Shown here: one piece after another, positions 42,497 to 51,150 of the stretch
Position numbering within the stretch: position 1 is the first letter of the stretch
Layout of the letters: the number at the start of each line of letters is the position of its first letter
DNA from: Sedimentisphaerales bacterium
GTDB taxonomy: Bacteria > Planctomycetota > Phycisphaerae > Sedimentisphaerales > Anaerobacaceae
Length of the DNA stretch: 59,561 nucleotides
NCBI GenBank assembly: GCA_016930645.1
Contig: JAFGGH010000058.1
Span: 1 to 59,561 of the forward strand
Direction: 5' to 3'
The notes under the pieces: generated by a model
What the model saw: only the letters and a program-made list of their open reading frames with translations
Databases searched by the model: none
Told to the model about the DNA's origin: nothing
Position numbers and translations under genes: made by a program

Positions 42497-42958
42497 ATGA
42501 AAAAAGAAACAGTGGTAGTCGGGCTTGGAAATGTTTTGATGGCTGATGAGGGCATCGGCTGTGCCGTAGTCGAGCATTTTTCCAAACAGGCGGGTAAATA
42601 TCCCAATGTTGAATTCACCGATATCGGTACGGGCGGAATGGCGCTTTTACATCTTATAGCAGGACGCAAAAAGGCGATTCTTATAGATTGTGCGAAGATG
42701 GGGACAAGGCCCGGGACGCTCAAAAGATTTACGCCTGAAGACGTAAAAACCATCAAGCAACTCTGCCAGTTCAGCCTGCACGACAGCGATGTTATGAGAG
42801 TAATCGAGATGTCGCGGCAGTTAGGGCAATGCCCTGAGAGTATAGTGATTTTCGGTATCGAGCCGGGCCGCATAGAGCCCGGTCGTCAGCTCAGCACTAC
42901 CCTAGCGGGCAAGCTCGCCGATTATATCGCCGCTGTCGCAGAAGAGCTGAAAGGGTAA
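42497..42958 (+). CDS. Hydrogenase maturation protease (HycI/FrxA-like)
   Basis: 153 aa. Endopeptidase that removes the C-terminal tail of the large subunit after nickel insertion. The family start VVGLGNVLMADEGIGC with the metal-binding Glu/Asp pattern, FTDIGTGGMALLHLI, LIDCAKMGTRPGTL and LSLHDSDV-like FSLHDSDVM are visible. The ATG at 42497 fits the family; an in-frame start at 42401 would add 32 residues coded by repeat sequence. There is no Shine-Dalgarno because a REP-like hairpin occupies that place. Its substrate is very likely HydA at 37363. Confidence 0.9.
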   Translation: MKKETVVVGLGNVLMADEGIGCAVVEHFSKQAGKYPNVEFTDIGTGGMALLHLIAGRKKAILIDCAKMGTRPGTLKRFTPEDVKTIKQLCQFSLHDSDVMRVIEMSRQLGQCPESIVIFGIEPGRIEPGRQLSTTLAGKLADYIAAVAEELKG

Positions 42959-43186
42959 CTACGCCCTGCCGATGGATTTCAGATACCTCTTGCTCTTTTT
43001 GATGCCCATTCTTGATGCTTTTTTCTTAACGGCATCGACCTTGCGTCCTACCTTTTTTGCGATGTCCGCTGTTGATATGTCAGCAAATTGCTTTTTAAGG
43101 ATGTTGAGGTCTTTGGCGTTCCAGGCGCCTTTGGCTGCTTTTCTCCGGGCGGGTTTCTTTTTCGCGGCTCTTTTTTTCTTAGCCAT
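42959..43186 (-). CDS. Small Lys-rich DNA-binding-type protein
   Basis: 75 aa. The N-terminal 20 residues are almost only Lys, Ala and Arg (AKKKRAAKKKPARRKAAK), like histone H1 tails. Then a helix-turn-helix/SANT-like part follows: WNAKDLNILKKQFADIS and TADIAKKVGRKVDAVKKKASRMG. This build suggests a nucleoid-associated or DNA-binding protein. An almost ideal ribosome site (AAAGGAGGT, 6 nt upstream) indicates strong expression. Its stop directly abuts the stop of the convergent protease gene. Confidence 0.75.
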   Translation of the reverse strand: MAKKKRAAKKKPARRKAAKGAWNAKDLNILKKQFADISTADIAKKVGRKVDAVKKKASRMGIKKSKRYLKSIGRA

Positions 43187-43346
43187 TTTCTTTACCTCCT
43201 TTCCCGGTAAAGGGAATCTCTTAATAATATAATCAATCTATTGCGTACCCGTGACAATGTCAAGTGTTTTTATGAAATAATATGGTTTTGAGAGACATAT
43301 TTTGTCATATTTACAAAATAATCAAAAAAAGCGTCATATTGCGTAC

Positions 43347-43374
43347 TTTACACGTAGGTTAAACACTATATACT
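43347..43374 (+). promoter_or_regulatory. Promoter of metXW; transcript likely leaderless
   Basis: TTTACA (43347-43352), 16-bp spacer, TATACT (43369-43374). The predicted start site (about 43381) is only a few bases before the ATG at 43384, and no Shine-Dalgarno precedes the ATG. Confidence 0.55.
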
Positions 43375-43383
43375 CATAACTAT

Positions 43384-45171
43384 ATGGCAGAAGATAAAAA
43401 TAGTTCGGTTGGAATTGTAAAGACAGAGACTATTCGGCTGGTTGAGAGGGACAGACCGCTCAAATTAGCCTGCGGCAAGACACTTGCGCCGATTGATGTC
43501 GCTTATGAGACTTACGGAAATCTCAACGAGGCTGGTGATAATGCGGTCTTGATTTGCCATGCGCTTAGCGGAAACGCACACGTTGCGGGAGTGAATAGTC
43601 CGGAAGACAAGCAGCCCGGCTGGTGGGACTCAATGGTTGGGCCTGGCAAGGGCATAGATACGAATAAATATTTTGTTATCTGCTCGAATTTTTTGGGCGG
43701 GTGCAGCGGGACAACAGGGCCATCCAGTACGAATCCGGAGACGGGCAGGCCTTACGGCCTGGATTTTCCGGTGATTACCATTGCCGATATGGTCAAGGTT
43801 CAAAAGCTGCTGCTGGATAAACTCGGAGTCAGACAGCTATTGGCGGTATTAGGCGGTTCGATAGGCGGGATGCAGGTATTGCAGTGGGCGATTGATTATC
43901 CGGATTTCGTCAGGAGCGTACTGCCTATAGCGACAACGAGTCATCTTGGCGCCCAGTCGATAGCGTTTGACGCGGTAGGCAGAAACGCGATTTTAGGCGA
44001 CCCGAACTTTTCACAAGGTCAATATCATTCCGGGTCCGGACCGGATAAAGGCCTGGGGATTGCAAGGATGATTGGACATATCACTTATCTTTCCGAGCCT
44101 GGCATGCGCGAGAAATTCGGCAGGCGTCTCAGGAGCAAGGAACATTATACTTATGATTTCGACCCTGAATTCGAGGTCGAGACATATCTGGATTACAAGG
44201 GACAGAGTTTTGTCGAGCGGTTCGATGCCAACAGCTATCTATATATAACCAAGGCTGCCGATTATTTCGACCTAAGTAAAGATTACGGGAGCCTGGTAAG
44301 CGCATTTGCAAATGTTAAAAGCCGTTTTCTTGTTATTAGTTTTTCGAGTGACTGGCTGTTTACGCCCGCTCAATCCGAAGCAATAGTCAATGCACTGGCA
44401 GCCAATAAAAAAGATGTCAGCTATGCCAATATAGAATCCTCATACGGCCATGACGCGTTTCTACTGGAAGCGAATAGGTTGAGCAGACTCATTTGTTGTT
44501 TTTTAAAGGCTACACATCAGCCTGATTCGGCTTGTAAGTGCGCTCTTACAGATGAGCGTCGGCCTGCTGAAGCAGCTTCTCGAAGCCGTGTTGATTATGA
44601 ATTGATTGAGTCTTTAATTGAACCACAAAGCAGGGTGCTGGATGTCGGCTGCGGTGACGGGAAACTGCTTGCGCATTTGAAAACTGATAAAAGTATCCGC
44701 GGTGAAGGGATTGAACTTGATTACAGCTCGATGCTGGACTGCATCTGCCAGGGCTTGCCGATAATTCAGTACGATATCGAACGCGGATTAAGCGCCTATG
44801 AAGACAAGAGTTTCGATGTGGTAATACTTTCGCGGACTTTACAGACCCTTAAGGATCCTGAAAAAGTTTTTACAGAGCTGCTTAGAGTCGGCAAGAAAGT
44901 AATAGTGAGCTTTCCTAATTTCGGGCATTGGCGGTGTCGATTACAATTGCTTGTAAAAGGGAAGGCTCCGGTAACACGCCAGTTACCATTCGGATGGCAC
45001 GATACGCCGAATGTCCATGTTCTGTCTCTGAAAGATTTCGACCAGTTCTGCAAAAGGCTCGGAGCTACTGTAGAGAAGCGCATACCATTGATAGAGTATC
45101 GTCAGAGTCCTGTCCGTTTGGCACCCAATTTATTCGCTGAGCAGGCTATCTACGTGACAAGTAAAAGTTAA
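43384..45171 (+). CDS. metXW: MetX-MetW fusion: homoserine O-acyltransferase plus MetW methyltransferase-like domain
   Basis: 595 aa. Residues 1-378 are MetX (alpha/beta hydrolase): nucleophile Ser159 in GGSIGGMQ, Asp323 in SSDWLFTP and His356 in GHDAFL; it makes O-acetyl- (or O-succinyl-) homoserine for methionine synthesis. A linker of about 25 residues ([18 protein letters not shown]) leads to MetW (403-595) with the SAM-like motif VLDVGCGDG and [13 protein letters not shown]. MetX and MetW are commonly separate neighbours that form a complex; here they are one chain. Its end overlaps the convergent cupin gene by 4 bp. Confidence 0.93.
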   Translation: MAEDKNSSVGIVKTETIRLVERDRPLKLACGKTLAPIDVAYETYGNLNEAGDNAVLICHALSGNAHVAGVNSPEDKQPGWWDSMVGPGKGIDTNKYFVICSNFLGGCSGTTGPSSTNPETGRPYGLDFPVITIADMVKVQKLLLDKLGVRQLLAVLGGSIGGMQVLQWAIDYPDFVRSVLPIATTSHLGAQSIAFDAVGRNAILGDPNFSQGQYHSGSGPDKGLGIARMIGHITYLSEPGMREKFGRRLRSKEHYTYDFDPEFEVETYLDYKGQSFVERFDANSYLYITKAADYFDLSKDYGSLVSAFANVKSRFLVISFSSDWLFTPAQSEAIVNALAANKKDVSYANIESSYGHDAFLLEANRLSRLICCFLKATHQPDSACKCALTDERRPAEAASRSRVDYELIESLIEPQSRVLDVGCGDGKLLAHLKTDKSIRGEGIELDYSSMLDCICQGLPIIQYDIERGLSAYEDKSFDVVILSRTLQTLKDPEKVFTELLRVGKKVIVSFPNFGHWRCRLQLLVKGKAPVTRQLPFGWHDTPNVHVLSLKDFDQFCKRLGATVEKRIPLIEYRQSPVRLAPNLFAEQAIYVTSKS

Positions 45172-45503
45172 GCATCCTTCTGCCCTGCCGGTGCGACGCA
45201 ATAGATATAAATCAGCGGGTCGTTACCTGTGTTTTTAATATCGTGCTGAGTTTGAGGCGGTATATAGGCAATTTTGCCTACGCCTGCCGGTAAAGGCTCA
45301 GAGCCTTCAATTAACGCGGTGCCGGTGCCACTGAGGAAAATCAGCATCTCCTCGTTTTGGCTTGTGCTGTGCAGGCCGCAGCTTTCGCCCGGTTCGAGAT
45401 AGACCTTTCCGGCTTTCATTCCGTAGCTTTGCGTATTTTTATCCAGCAGCCTTTGGAATTCTTTTGTATCTTCGATTTCAAGCGCAAAAGGCTTAGGTTT
45501 CAT
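45168..45503 (-). CDS. Cupin domain protein
   Basis: 111 aa from the ATG at 45503, which has GGAG 6 nt upstream; an ATG at 45515 is less likely. Single small beta-barrel with cupin motif 1 [21 protein letters not shown] and motif 2 [16 protein letters not shown], so the metal ligands (His, Glu, His) are kept. Function cannot be set; such proteins include isomerases and sugar- or metal-binding sensors. It is transcribed toward metXW and away from the porin gene. Confidence 0.85.
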   Translation of the reverse strand: MKPKPFALEIEDTKEFQRLLDKNTQSYGMKAGKVYLEPGESCGLHSTSQNEEMLIFLSGTGTALIEGSEPLPAGVGKIAYIPPQTQHDIKNTGNDPLIYIYCVAPAGQKDA

Positions 45504-45606
45504 ATAAATCTCCATTTTTCAAGAACATACAGACCGCAACAGCTAAACAATTTTTCTTGATTTTTTCAATAAAATTTATTTGACGTAGTAGCACTAATTT
45601 AATATT

Positions 45607-45622
45607 GTTATGCGCAGATAAC
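45607..45622. promoter_or_regulatory. Dyad GTTAT-GCGCAG-ATAAC upstream of the porin/metal transporter genes
   Basis: The inverted repeat extends as TAATATT-GTTAT ... ATAAC-TTATTA. It lies 29 bp before the OprB-like gene, ahead of the metal ECF transporter genes. The form resembles Fur/Zur-type boxes more than known NikR sites. A metal-dependent regulator is a reasonable inference. Confidence 0.5.
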
Positions 45623-45650
45623 TTATTACTTTTTTAAGGATTATTTATAA

Positions 45651-46889
45651 ATGGAAAAAAGGGGATTGATTACACTGATTGCTGTTACACAACTTTTATG
45701 GACATGCCTGGCTGTTCACGACCAAAATGACATCAGGGAACACCACAGGCAGCTTTCTGAAAAAGGAATCGAGTTTGGATTTGGCGTAACGAATATTTAT
45801 CAGCAAAATGTTCGAGGCGGTCTGAGCAAGCACCGCAAGGCAGGCCGTTTTTCCGGCAGTTATGATATCGAATTAACCTTAGACGCAGAAAAACTGTTTC
45901 AACTGGAAAACGGAATATTCTTTCTGCACGCTGAAGGCTCGTGGTCGAAGTCGGGCGGGATTGACGGGCCATCGGCAGGCAGCGTTTTCGGTGTAAACGG
46001 TGACGCCGCGGGCAGACGTGCGTTCGACCTGACCGAGTTCTGGTATGAACAGCCGATATTCTTCGACAACCTGCTGATACGGCTGGGAAAATTCGATATC
46101 ACAGGCGGCTTCGAATGTCATGGGTGTCCGGTATCTTTTGACGGCAGTTTATTCGCCAATGACGAAGTTACACAATTCTTAAACAGCGCGTTAGTAAACA
46201 ATCCATCTATTCCGTTTCCTGATAACGGTCTCGGCGTCATACTGCATTACGATGTCGATGACTTCTGGTATATATCAGCTTCAGCGATGGATGCGCAAAG
46301 CGATGTAAGAGAGACGGGCTTTAGAACGACATTTCATGATGAGGATTATTTTTTCTATATCCTCGAAACCGGTATCACTCCGGAATTCGGTTCTGCTGAT
46401 AAGCCCTTACAAGGAGCATATCGAGTTGGGCTGTGGAATGACCCACAGCCGAAAGCCAATTCAGATAATGATGCGGCGGGTAAGTATTATAGAGATGATA
46501 CAGGTTTTTATATCAGCTGCGACCAAATGCTAAAAAGGGAAAACACCGAAGACGACCAGGGATTAGGGGCGTTTTTCAGATACGGTTATGCCCCGAGCAG
46601 GGCCAACGATGTTACGCAATTTTTCAGCTTCGGGTTTCAATATGCAGGTTTATTCGAGGGCAGAGACGAAGATGTTCTGGGAGTCGGATTCGCGCATGGG
46701 ACAGTAGCAGATACGGCAAAGATGACATATAACGATGATTATGAAGCCGTTACGGAATTGTATTACAATGTTAAGGTAACAGATTATTTGAATATCAGTC
46801 CGAGCGTACAATATGTAATGAACCCGGGCGGCAGCCAGGATGTAAGTGACGCTGTAGTTTTTGGTGTTCGAGCACAAATAACTTTCTGA
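45651..46889 (+). CDS. OprB-type outer-membrane porin
   Basis: 412 aa. A hydrophobic N-terminus (residues 1-22, likely signal peptide) leads to a beta-barrel of the carbohydrate-selective porin (OprB) family: FGVTNIYQQNVRGGL, IELTLDAEKLFQLENGIFFLHAEGSW, DLTEFWYEQPIFFDNLLIRLGKFD, NGLGVILHYDVDDFWYISASAMDAQ, and a terminal Phe (VRAQITF). Cargo is not defined. It precedes the CbiM-type gene by 33 bp, so in this setting it may serve metal entry. Confidence 0.83.
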   Translation: MEKRGLITLIAVTQLLWTCLAVHDQNDIREHHRQLSEKGIEFGFGVTNIYQQNVRGGLSKHRKAGRFSGSYDIELTLDAEKLFQLENGIFFLHAEGSWSKSGGIDGPSAGSVFGVNGDAAGRRAFDLTEFWYEQPIFFDNLLIRLGKFDITGGFECHGCPVSFDGSLFANDEVTQFLNSALVNNPSIPFPDNGLGVILHYDVDDFWYISASAMDAQSDVRETGFRTTFHDEDYFFYILETGITPEFGSADKPLQGAYRVGLWNDPQPKANSDNDAAGKYYRDDTGFYISCDQMLKRENTEDDQGLGAFFRYGYAPSRANDVTQFFSFGFQYAGLFEGRDEDVLGVGFAHGTVADTAKMTYNDDYEAVTELYYNVKVTDYLNISPSVQYVMNPGGSQDVSDAVVFGVRAQITF

Positions 46890-46922
46890 AACGTAAATCC
46901 ATAATAAAAAGGAGATTACATT

Positions 46923-47975
46923 ATGCATATGGCAAACGAATTACTGTCGGTTCCGGTTGCGGGGGCGACTTTAACGATAGCAGGCGGGGCACTGGCTTTT
47001 ATTACACGCCGGGCAAGGAAGATTATTGACGCAGATAAACTTGCCCTTATGGGAATTCTCGGCGCGTTTGTCTTTGCCGCTCAAATGGTGAATTTTCGAC
47101 TGCCCGCTATGCCGGGTACAAGCGGTCATCTTGTTGGTTCTGTTTTACTATCTATTGTGCTTGGTCCGACCCTTGGGGCAATTGTAATTTCTTCGGTCAT
47201 TATCATTCAGTGCCTGATTTTTCAGGATGGCGGACTGCTTGCGCTCGGCTGTAATATTATCAATATGGGAATTATTCCATGCTACGCCGGCTATTATATA
47301 TTCAAAACTATAAAAGCCGAATCCTGGCAGAACACCAGAACTTATGTTGCGGTTATCATCGCGTGTGTCGTATCCCTGGAAATCGGTGCGGCACTTGTCC
47401 CGATAGAAGCGGCAATGTCAGGTGTCCTGCTTGTACCAATGTCAACATTTTTGGTTACTATGCTCGGCGTCCACGCAATTGCAGGAACGATTGAAGGTAT
47501 CGTTACAGCCGCTGTTCTCGGTTATCTGTTGCAGGTCAGGCCTGATATAATCGGTGATTCTTTGCACGGCAAAATCAGGCTCAGTAAACCGGCTGTTATC
47601 GCTTCTCTTTCAATTTTCACGGTGATTACCGCCGCAGGTTTGTCGCTGCTGGCATCGGGAATGCCGGACGGACTCGAATGGAGCTACGCTGAGCGGCCTG
47701 ACCAGAGCGACTTCGAGACTACTATTGCCAACGAAAGTACCGTGATACCAAAAGTGGATGCATTTCAGGAAAAATTTTCCCTGATGCCGGATTACACCGT
47801 AAGAAGCTCCAAACTTGGTCAAACAGCTCAATTGGAATACGAGCCTGCCGCGGCGTGGACGAGCATGGCAGGATTAATCGGTGCTTTTTTGACTATGGGC
47901 TTCATCTGGCTGTTTGCTCAAATTATAAGAAAAAGGTCAAATTCAAAGCCGAATCCTGATACAATAGCCGCATAG
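46923..47975 (+). CDS. cbiM: ECF metal transporter S-component, CbiM-CbiN type (nickel or cobalt)
   Basis: 350 aa, seven or more helices. The N-terminus starts Met-His (MHMANELLS), as needed for the metal site in NikM/CbiM; His69 in GTSGHLVGS is the other expected ligand. GCNIINMGIIPCYAGYY and GVHAIAGTIEGIVTAAVL are family motifs. The C-terminal 130 residues with ASGMPDGLEWSYAE and a last helix match a fused CbiN/NikN part. I infer nickel because larB, larE, nikR and a [NiFe] hydrogenase are nearby. Ribosome site aaggag is 8 nt upstream. Confidence 0.88.
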   Translation: MHMANELLSVPVAGATLTIAGGALAFITRRARKIIDADKLALMGILGAFVFAAQMVNFRLPAMPGTSGHLVGSVLLSIVLGPTLGAIVISSVIIIQCLIFQDGGLLALGCNIINMGIIPCYAGYYIFKTIKAESWQNTRTYVAVIIACVVSLEIGAALVPIEAAMSGVLLVPMSTFLVTMLGVHAIAGTIEGIVTAAVLGYLLQVRPDIIGDSLHGKIRLSKPAVIASLSIFTVITAAGLSLLASGMPDGLEWSYAERPDQSDFETTIANESTVIPKVDAFQEKFSLMPDYTVRSSKLGQTAQLEYEPAAAWTSMAGLIGAFLTMGFIWLFAQIIRKRSNSKPNPDTIAA

Positions 47976-48043
47976 CCGGTCCGAGAGGTATTTTATCCTC
48001 CAGAGTTATTTTTTTAACTGTGATTAGTTAATACGGTTTTGGA

Positions 48044-48820
48044 ATGCACCACGCACATATCGATAAATTCGCGTATCAGGATTCGCCTGTCCACAGGCTC
48101 GATGCGAGAGTCAAATTTATAGTAATGGTTATATTCATGGCCTTTGTCATTTCGCTGCCGCCGAATTCGGTGGTCATTTTGAGTTTATATGCGATAGGAC
48201 CTTTTGCCGTACTGGTTTCGGGGCGGATTCCCCTGAGATTCGTATTCAAGCAAATAATAATTGTCAGTCCCTTCATACTTGTATTGGCACTATCCTGTCC
48301 ATTTTATGACAGAACCCCGGTATCGGTATCCTTCGGGCCTTTATCGTGGCAGATAACAGCAGGCTGGCTGAGATGTTGTAATATCCTTGCCAAGTTTACC
48401 GTAACTATGATGTGCATTATCGCGCTGGTTTCAACAACCCGGTTCACTAATTTACTGGAAGGCCTCGGCAAACTTGGAATACCAAAAATTCTGACAGCAC
48501 AGCTTGGTCTTTTATACAGGTATATTTTCGTGGTTATCGACAAAGCCCAGCACATGCTGCTGTCACGCAGGGCGAGGTCTTCTAATTATCTGGGATTTCG
48601 CAATGAACTTAAGACCGCTTCTGCGATGATAGGCAGTTTGTTTATTCGAAGCATCGATACCGCCGAAAATATCAGTATAGCTATGCAGGGACGAGGATTT
48701 AATCAAAAATGGCGCAGCCTGTCACAAATGCATACTGGATGGGCTGATTATCTTTTTATAGTATTATCAGCTATTTACATTTTGGCTCTGGAGCTTTTCG
48801 CAAAACCGGTACTAACCTGA
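48044..48820 (+). CDS. cbiQ: ECF transporter T-component (CbiQ-like)
   Basis: 258 aa, five membrane helices. Starts HHAHIDKFAYQDSPVHRLDARVKF, the usual CbiQ opening, and carries the coupling-helix signature RRARSS near residue 175 and AMQGRGFN near 222. It couples ATP hydrolysis to the S-component CbiM. The gene lies 68 bp after cbiM and 5 bp before cbiO. Confidence 0.9.
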   Translation: MHHAHIDKFAYQDSPVHRLDARVKFIVMVIFMAFVISLPPNSVVILSLYAIGPFAVLVSGRIPLRFVFKQIIIVSPFILVLALSCPFYDRTPVSVSFGPLSWQITAGWLRCCNILAKFTVTMMCIIALVSTTRFTNLLEGLGKLGIPKILTAQLGLLYRYIFVVIDKAQHMLLSRRARSSNYLGFRNELKTASAMIGSLFIRSIDTAENISIAMQGRGFNQKWRSLSQMHTGWADYLFIVLSAIYILALELFAKPVLT

Positions 48821-48825
48821 ACGAT

Positions 48826-49557
48826 ATGACTTCCGCAATAGAAATCAAAGATTACTCATACGCTTATGCAGACGGGACAGCCGCGCTAAAGGATATAAGT
48901 CTTATTATTGAGCACGGGCAAAAAGTTGTGTTAATAGGTCCGAACGGTGCCGGCAAATCAACACTTCTATTGGCAATGGCTGGCTTTGTTAAAGGGACAG
49001 GTAAAATATTTGTTGATGGTATCGAGGTAAATAAAAAGAACAATAAAAAAATCCGAGGCCTAATCGGCTGTTGCGTGGAAAATCCCGAAGACCAGTTGTT
49101 TATGCCCACCATATACGAGGATGTGGCTTTCGGGCCGCTTAATCTTCGTCTTGAAAAAGACGAGGTAAAAGCCCGAACAAGGCAGGCTCTTGAAACTGTC
49201 GGCCTCTGGTCTCTTGCCGACAAACCGCCTCATCACCTTTCGGCAGGCCAGAAACGCGCCGCCGCCATTGCTACCATACTTTCTATGAAACCAGGCATTA
49301 TCACTCTTGATGAACCTACAAGCAGTCTGGACCCCACATGCAGAAATAAAATTCTTCGAATTATCAGAGAACTGCCGCAAACTATTATTGTTGCTACCTG
49401 CGATATGAACTTTGCTGCGGAATTCGCCGAACACGCTGTTTTAATAGATAACGGCCAAAAAACAGCGGAGGGAGAACCTCAAAAAATTATGGCAGAGGAG
49501 CAATTAATGACCTCTCACGGGCTGGAAGTGCCGTGGAAATACCGCAAAAGCATCTGA
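48826..49557 (+). CDS. cbiO: ECF transporter ATPase (CbiO-like)
   Basis: 243 aa. Walker A GPNGAGKST, Q-loop region CCVENPEDQLF, signature LSAGQKRAAAIA, Walker B GIITLDEPTSSLD and the switch region VATCDMNF, where the usual switch His is not evident (ATCD instead of ATHD). It powers metal uptake with CbiQ and CbiM. Last gene of the porin-cbiM-cbiQ-cbiO run. Confidence 0.92.
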   Translation: MTSAIEIKDYSYAYADGTAALKDISLIIEHGQKVVLIGPNGAGKSTLLLAMAGFVKGTGKIFVDGIEVNKKNNKKIRGLIGCCVENPEDQLFMPTIYEDVAFGPLNLRLEKDEVKARTRQALETVGLWSLADKPPHHLSAGQKRAAAIATILSMKPGIITLDEPTSSLDPTCRNKILRIIRELPQTIIVATCDMNFAAEFAEHAVLIDNGQKTAEGEPQKIMAEEQLMTSHGLEVPWKYRKSI

Positions 49558-49611
49558 ACTATGAACTCAGTTGAAATCCAGTCCTAAACTTTTTTATATC
49601 ATAGAGACTTC

Positions 49612-49824
49612 TTAAAAGCTCAACAAATACGCGCATATCTCAAGCGGAGCGGCAAAACAACTGTGCGGAGTTTCACCAATGACTATCAACTGCATGCAAA
49701 TAGCATCCAGCTTTTCCATACCATATGGCGAGGATGTAAAAGAATCCGCACTTTCTACTTCAGCAAACCTGTCTGCTACAATTTCACAGGCCTGTTTAAT
49801 CTGTCTGAGAACTTCCTTTGCTAA
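49612..49824 (-). pseudogene. Decayed HEPN toxin gene
   Basis: After the MNT stop the minus strand reads LAKEVLRQIKQACEIVADRF and, further on, YGMEKLDAICMQLIVIGE, the N-terminal half of a HEPN protein. There is no start codon (TAG then TTA) and the sequence leaves the family right after IGE, losing the RNase motif. It is the broken partner of the MNT gene at 49832. Confidence 0.75.
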
Positions 49825-49831
49825 CTATCTG

Positions 49832-50122
49832 TCAAACATATATGCCGTCTCTGACTATATGCTGCTTCAAAACCGGATTCATCTTTTCCCGCAGCCGTAC
49901 AATATCCACAGTTATATGAAGGGTCTGCTCAATATCCTGCTTAATATCGGCTAATAAAAAAATGTCCGGTTTCTCAAGCTCAACAAAAATATCGATATCG
50001 CTGTTGTCATCAAAACTACCTTTAGCAACCGAACCAAACAGGCCAAGGGCCTTAATCCCATATTGTTGCTGATGAGATTGTTTGTAATCTTCCAGTACCG
50101 TTAAAATCTCTTCTTTTCCCAT
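49832..50122 (-). CDS. MNT-domain nucleotidyltransferase (orphan antitoxin)
   Basis: 96 aa. LGLFGSVAKGSFDDNSDIDIFVEL is the nucleotidyltransferase active-site segment, and the C-terminal QHIVRDGIYV is usual for MNT partners of HEPN toxins. The toxin gene next to it (49612-49824) is truncated at both ends, so this gene survives alone. It is related to, but not a recent copy of, the antitoxin at 38736. Confidence 0.83.
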   Translation of the reverse strand: MGKEEILTVLEDYKQSHQQQYGIKALGLFGSVAKGSFDDNSDIDIFVELEKPDIFLLADIKQDIEQTLHITVDIVRLREKMNPVLKQHIVRDGIYV

Positions 50123-50323
50123 ATTATTACGGCTTTAAATAATCCTCAGTAATAAAAGTCATATCATTATCTAAAATTTGCCTCAAAGCAACTTAAACTA
50201 TACCAAATTATACATTTTTATACAATTAATAAGCCATCAAGGAGGGGAAAAAGATTTTTATAAACGAACCTGAATATTTCTTGTATACAGTATTATTGAT
50301 TTGGCGGCTTTATTTGAGTAAGA

Positions 50324-50346
50324 TAACCTATAATTAAGTAAGGTTA
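50324..50346. promoter_or_regulatory. Dyad TAACCT-N11-AGGTTA over a TATAAT box upstream of larB
   Basis: Inverted half-sites at 50324-50329 and 50341-50346 surround a -10-like TATAAT (50329-50334). No good -35 is seen. It is a candidate operator for larB-larE-nikR, possibly for NikR itself, though the half-sites differ from the known NikR consensus. Confidence 0.4.
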
Positions 50347-50372
50347 ATTTTTGTTGCAGGCTGGAGATTATC

Positions 50373-51134
50373 ATTAACGCTAAGAAGCTAAAAGAACTTC
50401 TGGAGCAAGTTAGACAAGGCGAAATCAGTCCTGACCAGGCTTTAGAAAAGCTTCGGCATCTGCCTTTCGAGGATTTGGGCTTTGCGCGAATCGACCATCA
50501 CAGAAATATCCGCAGAGGCTTTCCTGAAGTTATATATTGCCCCGGCAAAACAACCGAGCAAATCGTTGGTATTTTTGTGGCACTTGCCCAAAAGGGTAAT
50601 AACGTTTTAGCCACCCGCGCGGGAAAAGAAATTTACGACGCGCTTGTTGCCACAGGCAAATATGACAATTTGAAATTCGAGGAATTATCAAAAGCTATAT
50701 ATCTCGAACAGGAGAAACTGCCCCTTTCAAAAACAGCTATCCCGATAGTAACAGCAGGTACCGCTGATTTGCCGGTTGCGATGGAGGCAAAAGTAACCGC
50801 TGAAATAATGGGACAAAAAACCGAGCTGATTTGTGATGTTGGCGTGGCAGGCCTACACAGACTGTTCGATAAAGTAGAACAGCTCCAGACCGCAAACGTA
50901 CTTATAGTAGTAGCGGGTATGGAAGGAGCACTGGCGAGTGTAATCGGCGGGCTTGTCAGTTGCCCGGTTATCGCAGTGCCCACAAGTGTCGGATATGGGG
51001 CAAACTTCAAGGGCATATCGGCGCTGTTGACTATGCTGAACAGTTGTGCATCAGGCGTATCCGTTGTTAATATCGATAATGGATTTTCGGCAGGTGTGAG
51101 CGCCAGCCTGATAAACAGAAAGTGTAAAAATTAA
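50373..51134 (+). CDS. larB: LarB, nickel-pincer cofactor biosynthesis (pyridinium-3,5-biscarboxylic acid mononucleotide synthase)
   Basis: 253 aa. LarB carboxylates and hydrolyses nicotinic acid adenine dinucleotide in the first step of the nickel-pincer nucleotide. Motifs: KLKELLEQVRQGEISPDQAL at the N-terminus, LGFARIDHHRNIRRGFPEVIY, VTAGTADLPVA, VVAGMEGALASVIGGL and PTSVGYGANFKG. No ATG/GTG/TTG in frame gives the full N-terminus; the first family residues start at an ATT (50373) that has GGAG 6 nt upstream, and a CTG at 50361 is the other option. A TTG at 50475 would cut off 34 conserved residues. Confidence 0.9.
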   Translation: MNAKKLKELLEQVRQGEISPDQALEKLRHLPFEDLGFARIDHHRNIRRGFPEVIYCPGKTTEQIVGIFVALAQKGNNVLATRAGKEIYDALVATGKYDNLKFEELSKAIYLEQEKLPLSKTAIPIVTAGTADLPVAMEAKVTAEIMGQKTELICDVGVAGLHRLFDKVEQLQTANVLIVVAGMEGALASVIGGLVSCPVIAVPTSVGYGANFKGISALLTMLNSCASGVSVVNIDNGFSAGVSASLINRKCKN

Positions 51135-51150
51135 CAACAAAAATACACCA

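Noticed and set aside
43200-43383. SAM riboswitch before metXW
   Set aside because: The promoter lies about 10 bp from the ATG, leaving no room for a leader RNA.
45530-45650. Cobalamin or nickel-cobalt riboswitch before the porin and CbiM genes
   Set aside because: The 150-bp leader is AT-rich and shows none of the conserved riboswitch boxes.
49679-49954. Plus-strand 91-codon open frame
   Set aside because: It is the complement of the HEPN remnant and the MNT gene.
50475-51134. larB starting at the TTG at 50475
   Set aside because: It would remove 34 residues that match the conserved LarB N-terminus, which is open in frame upstream.
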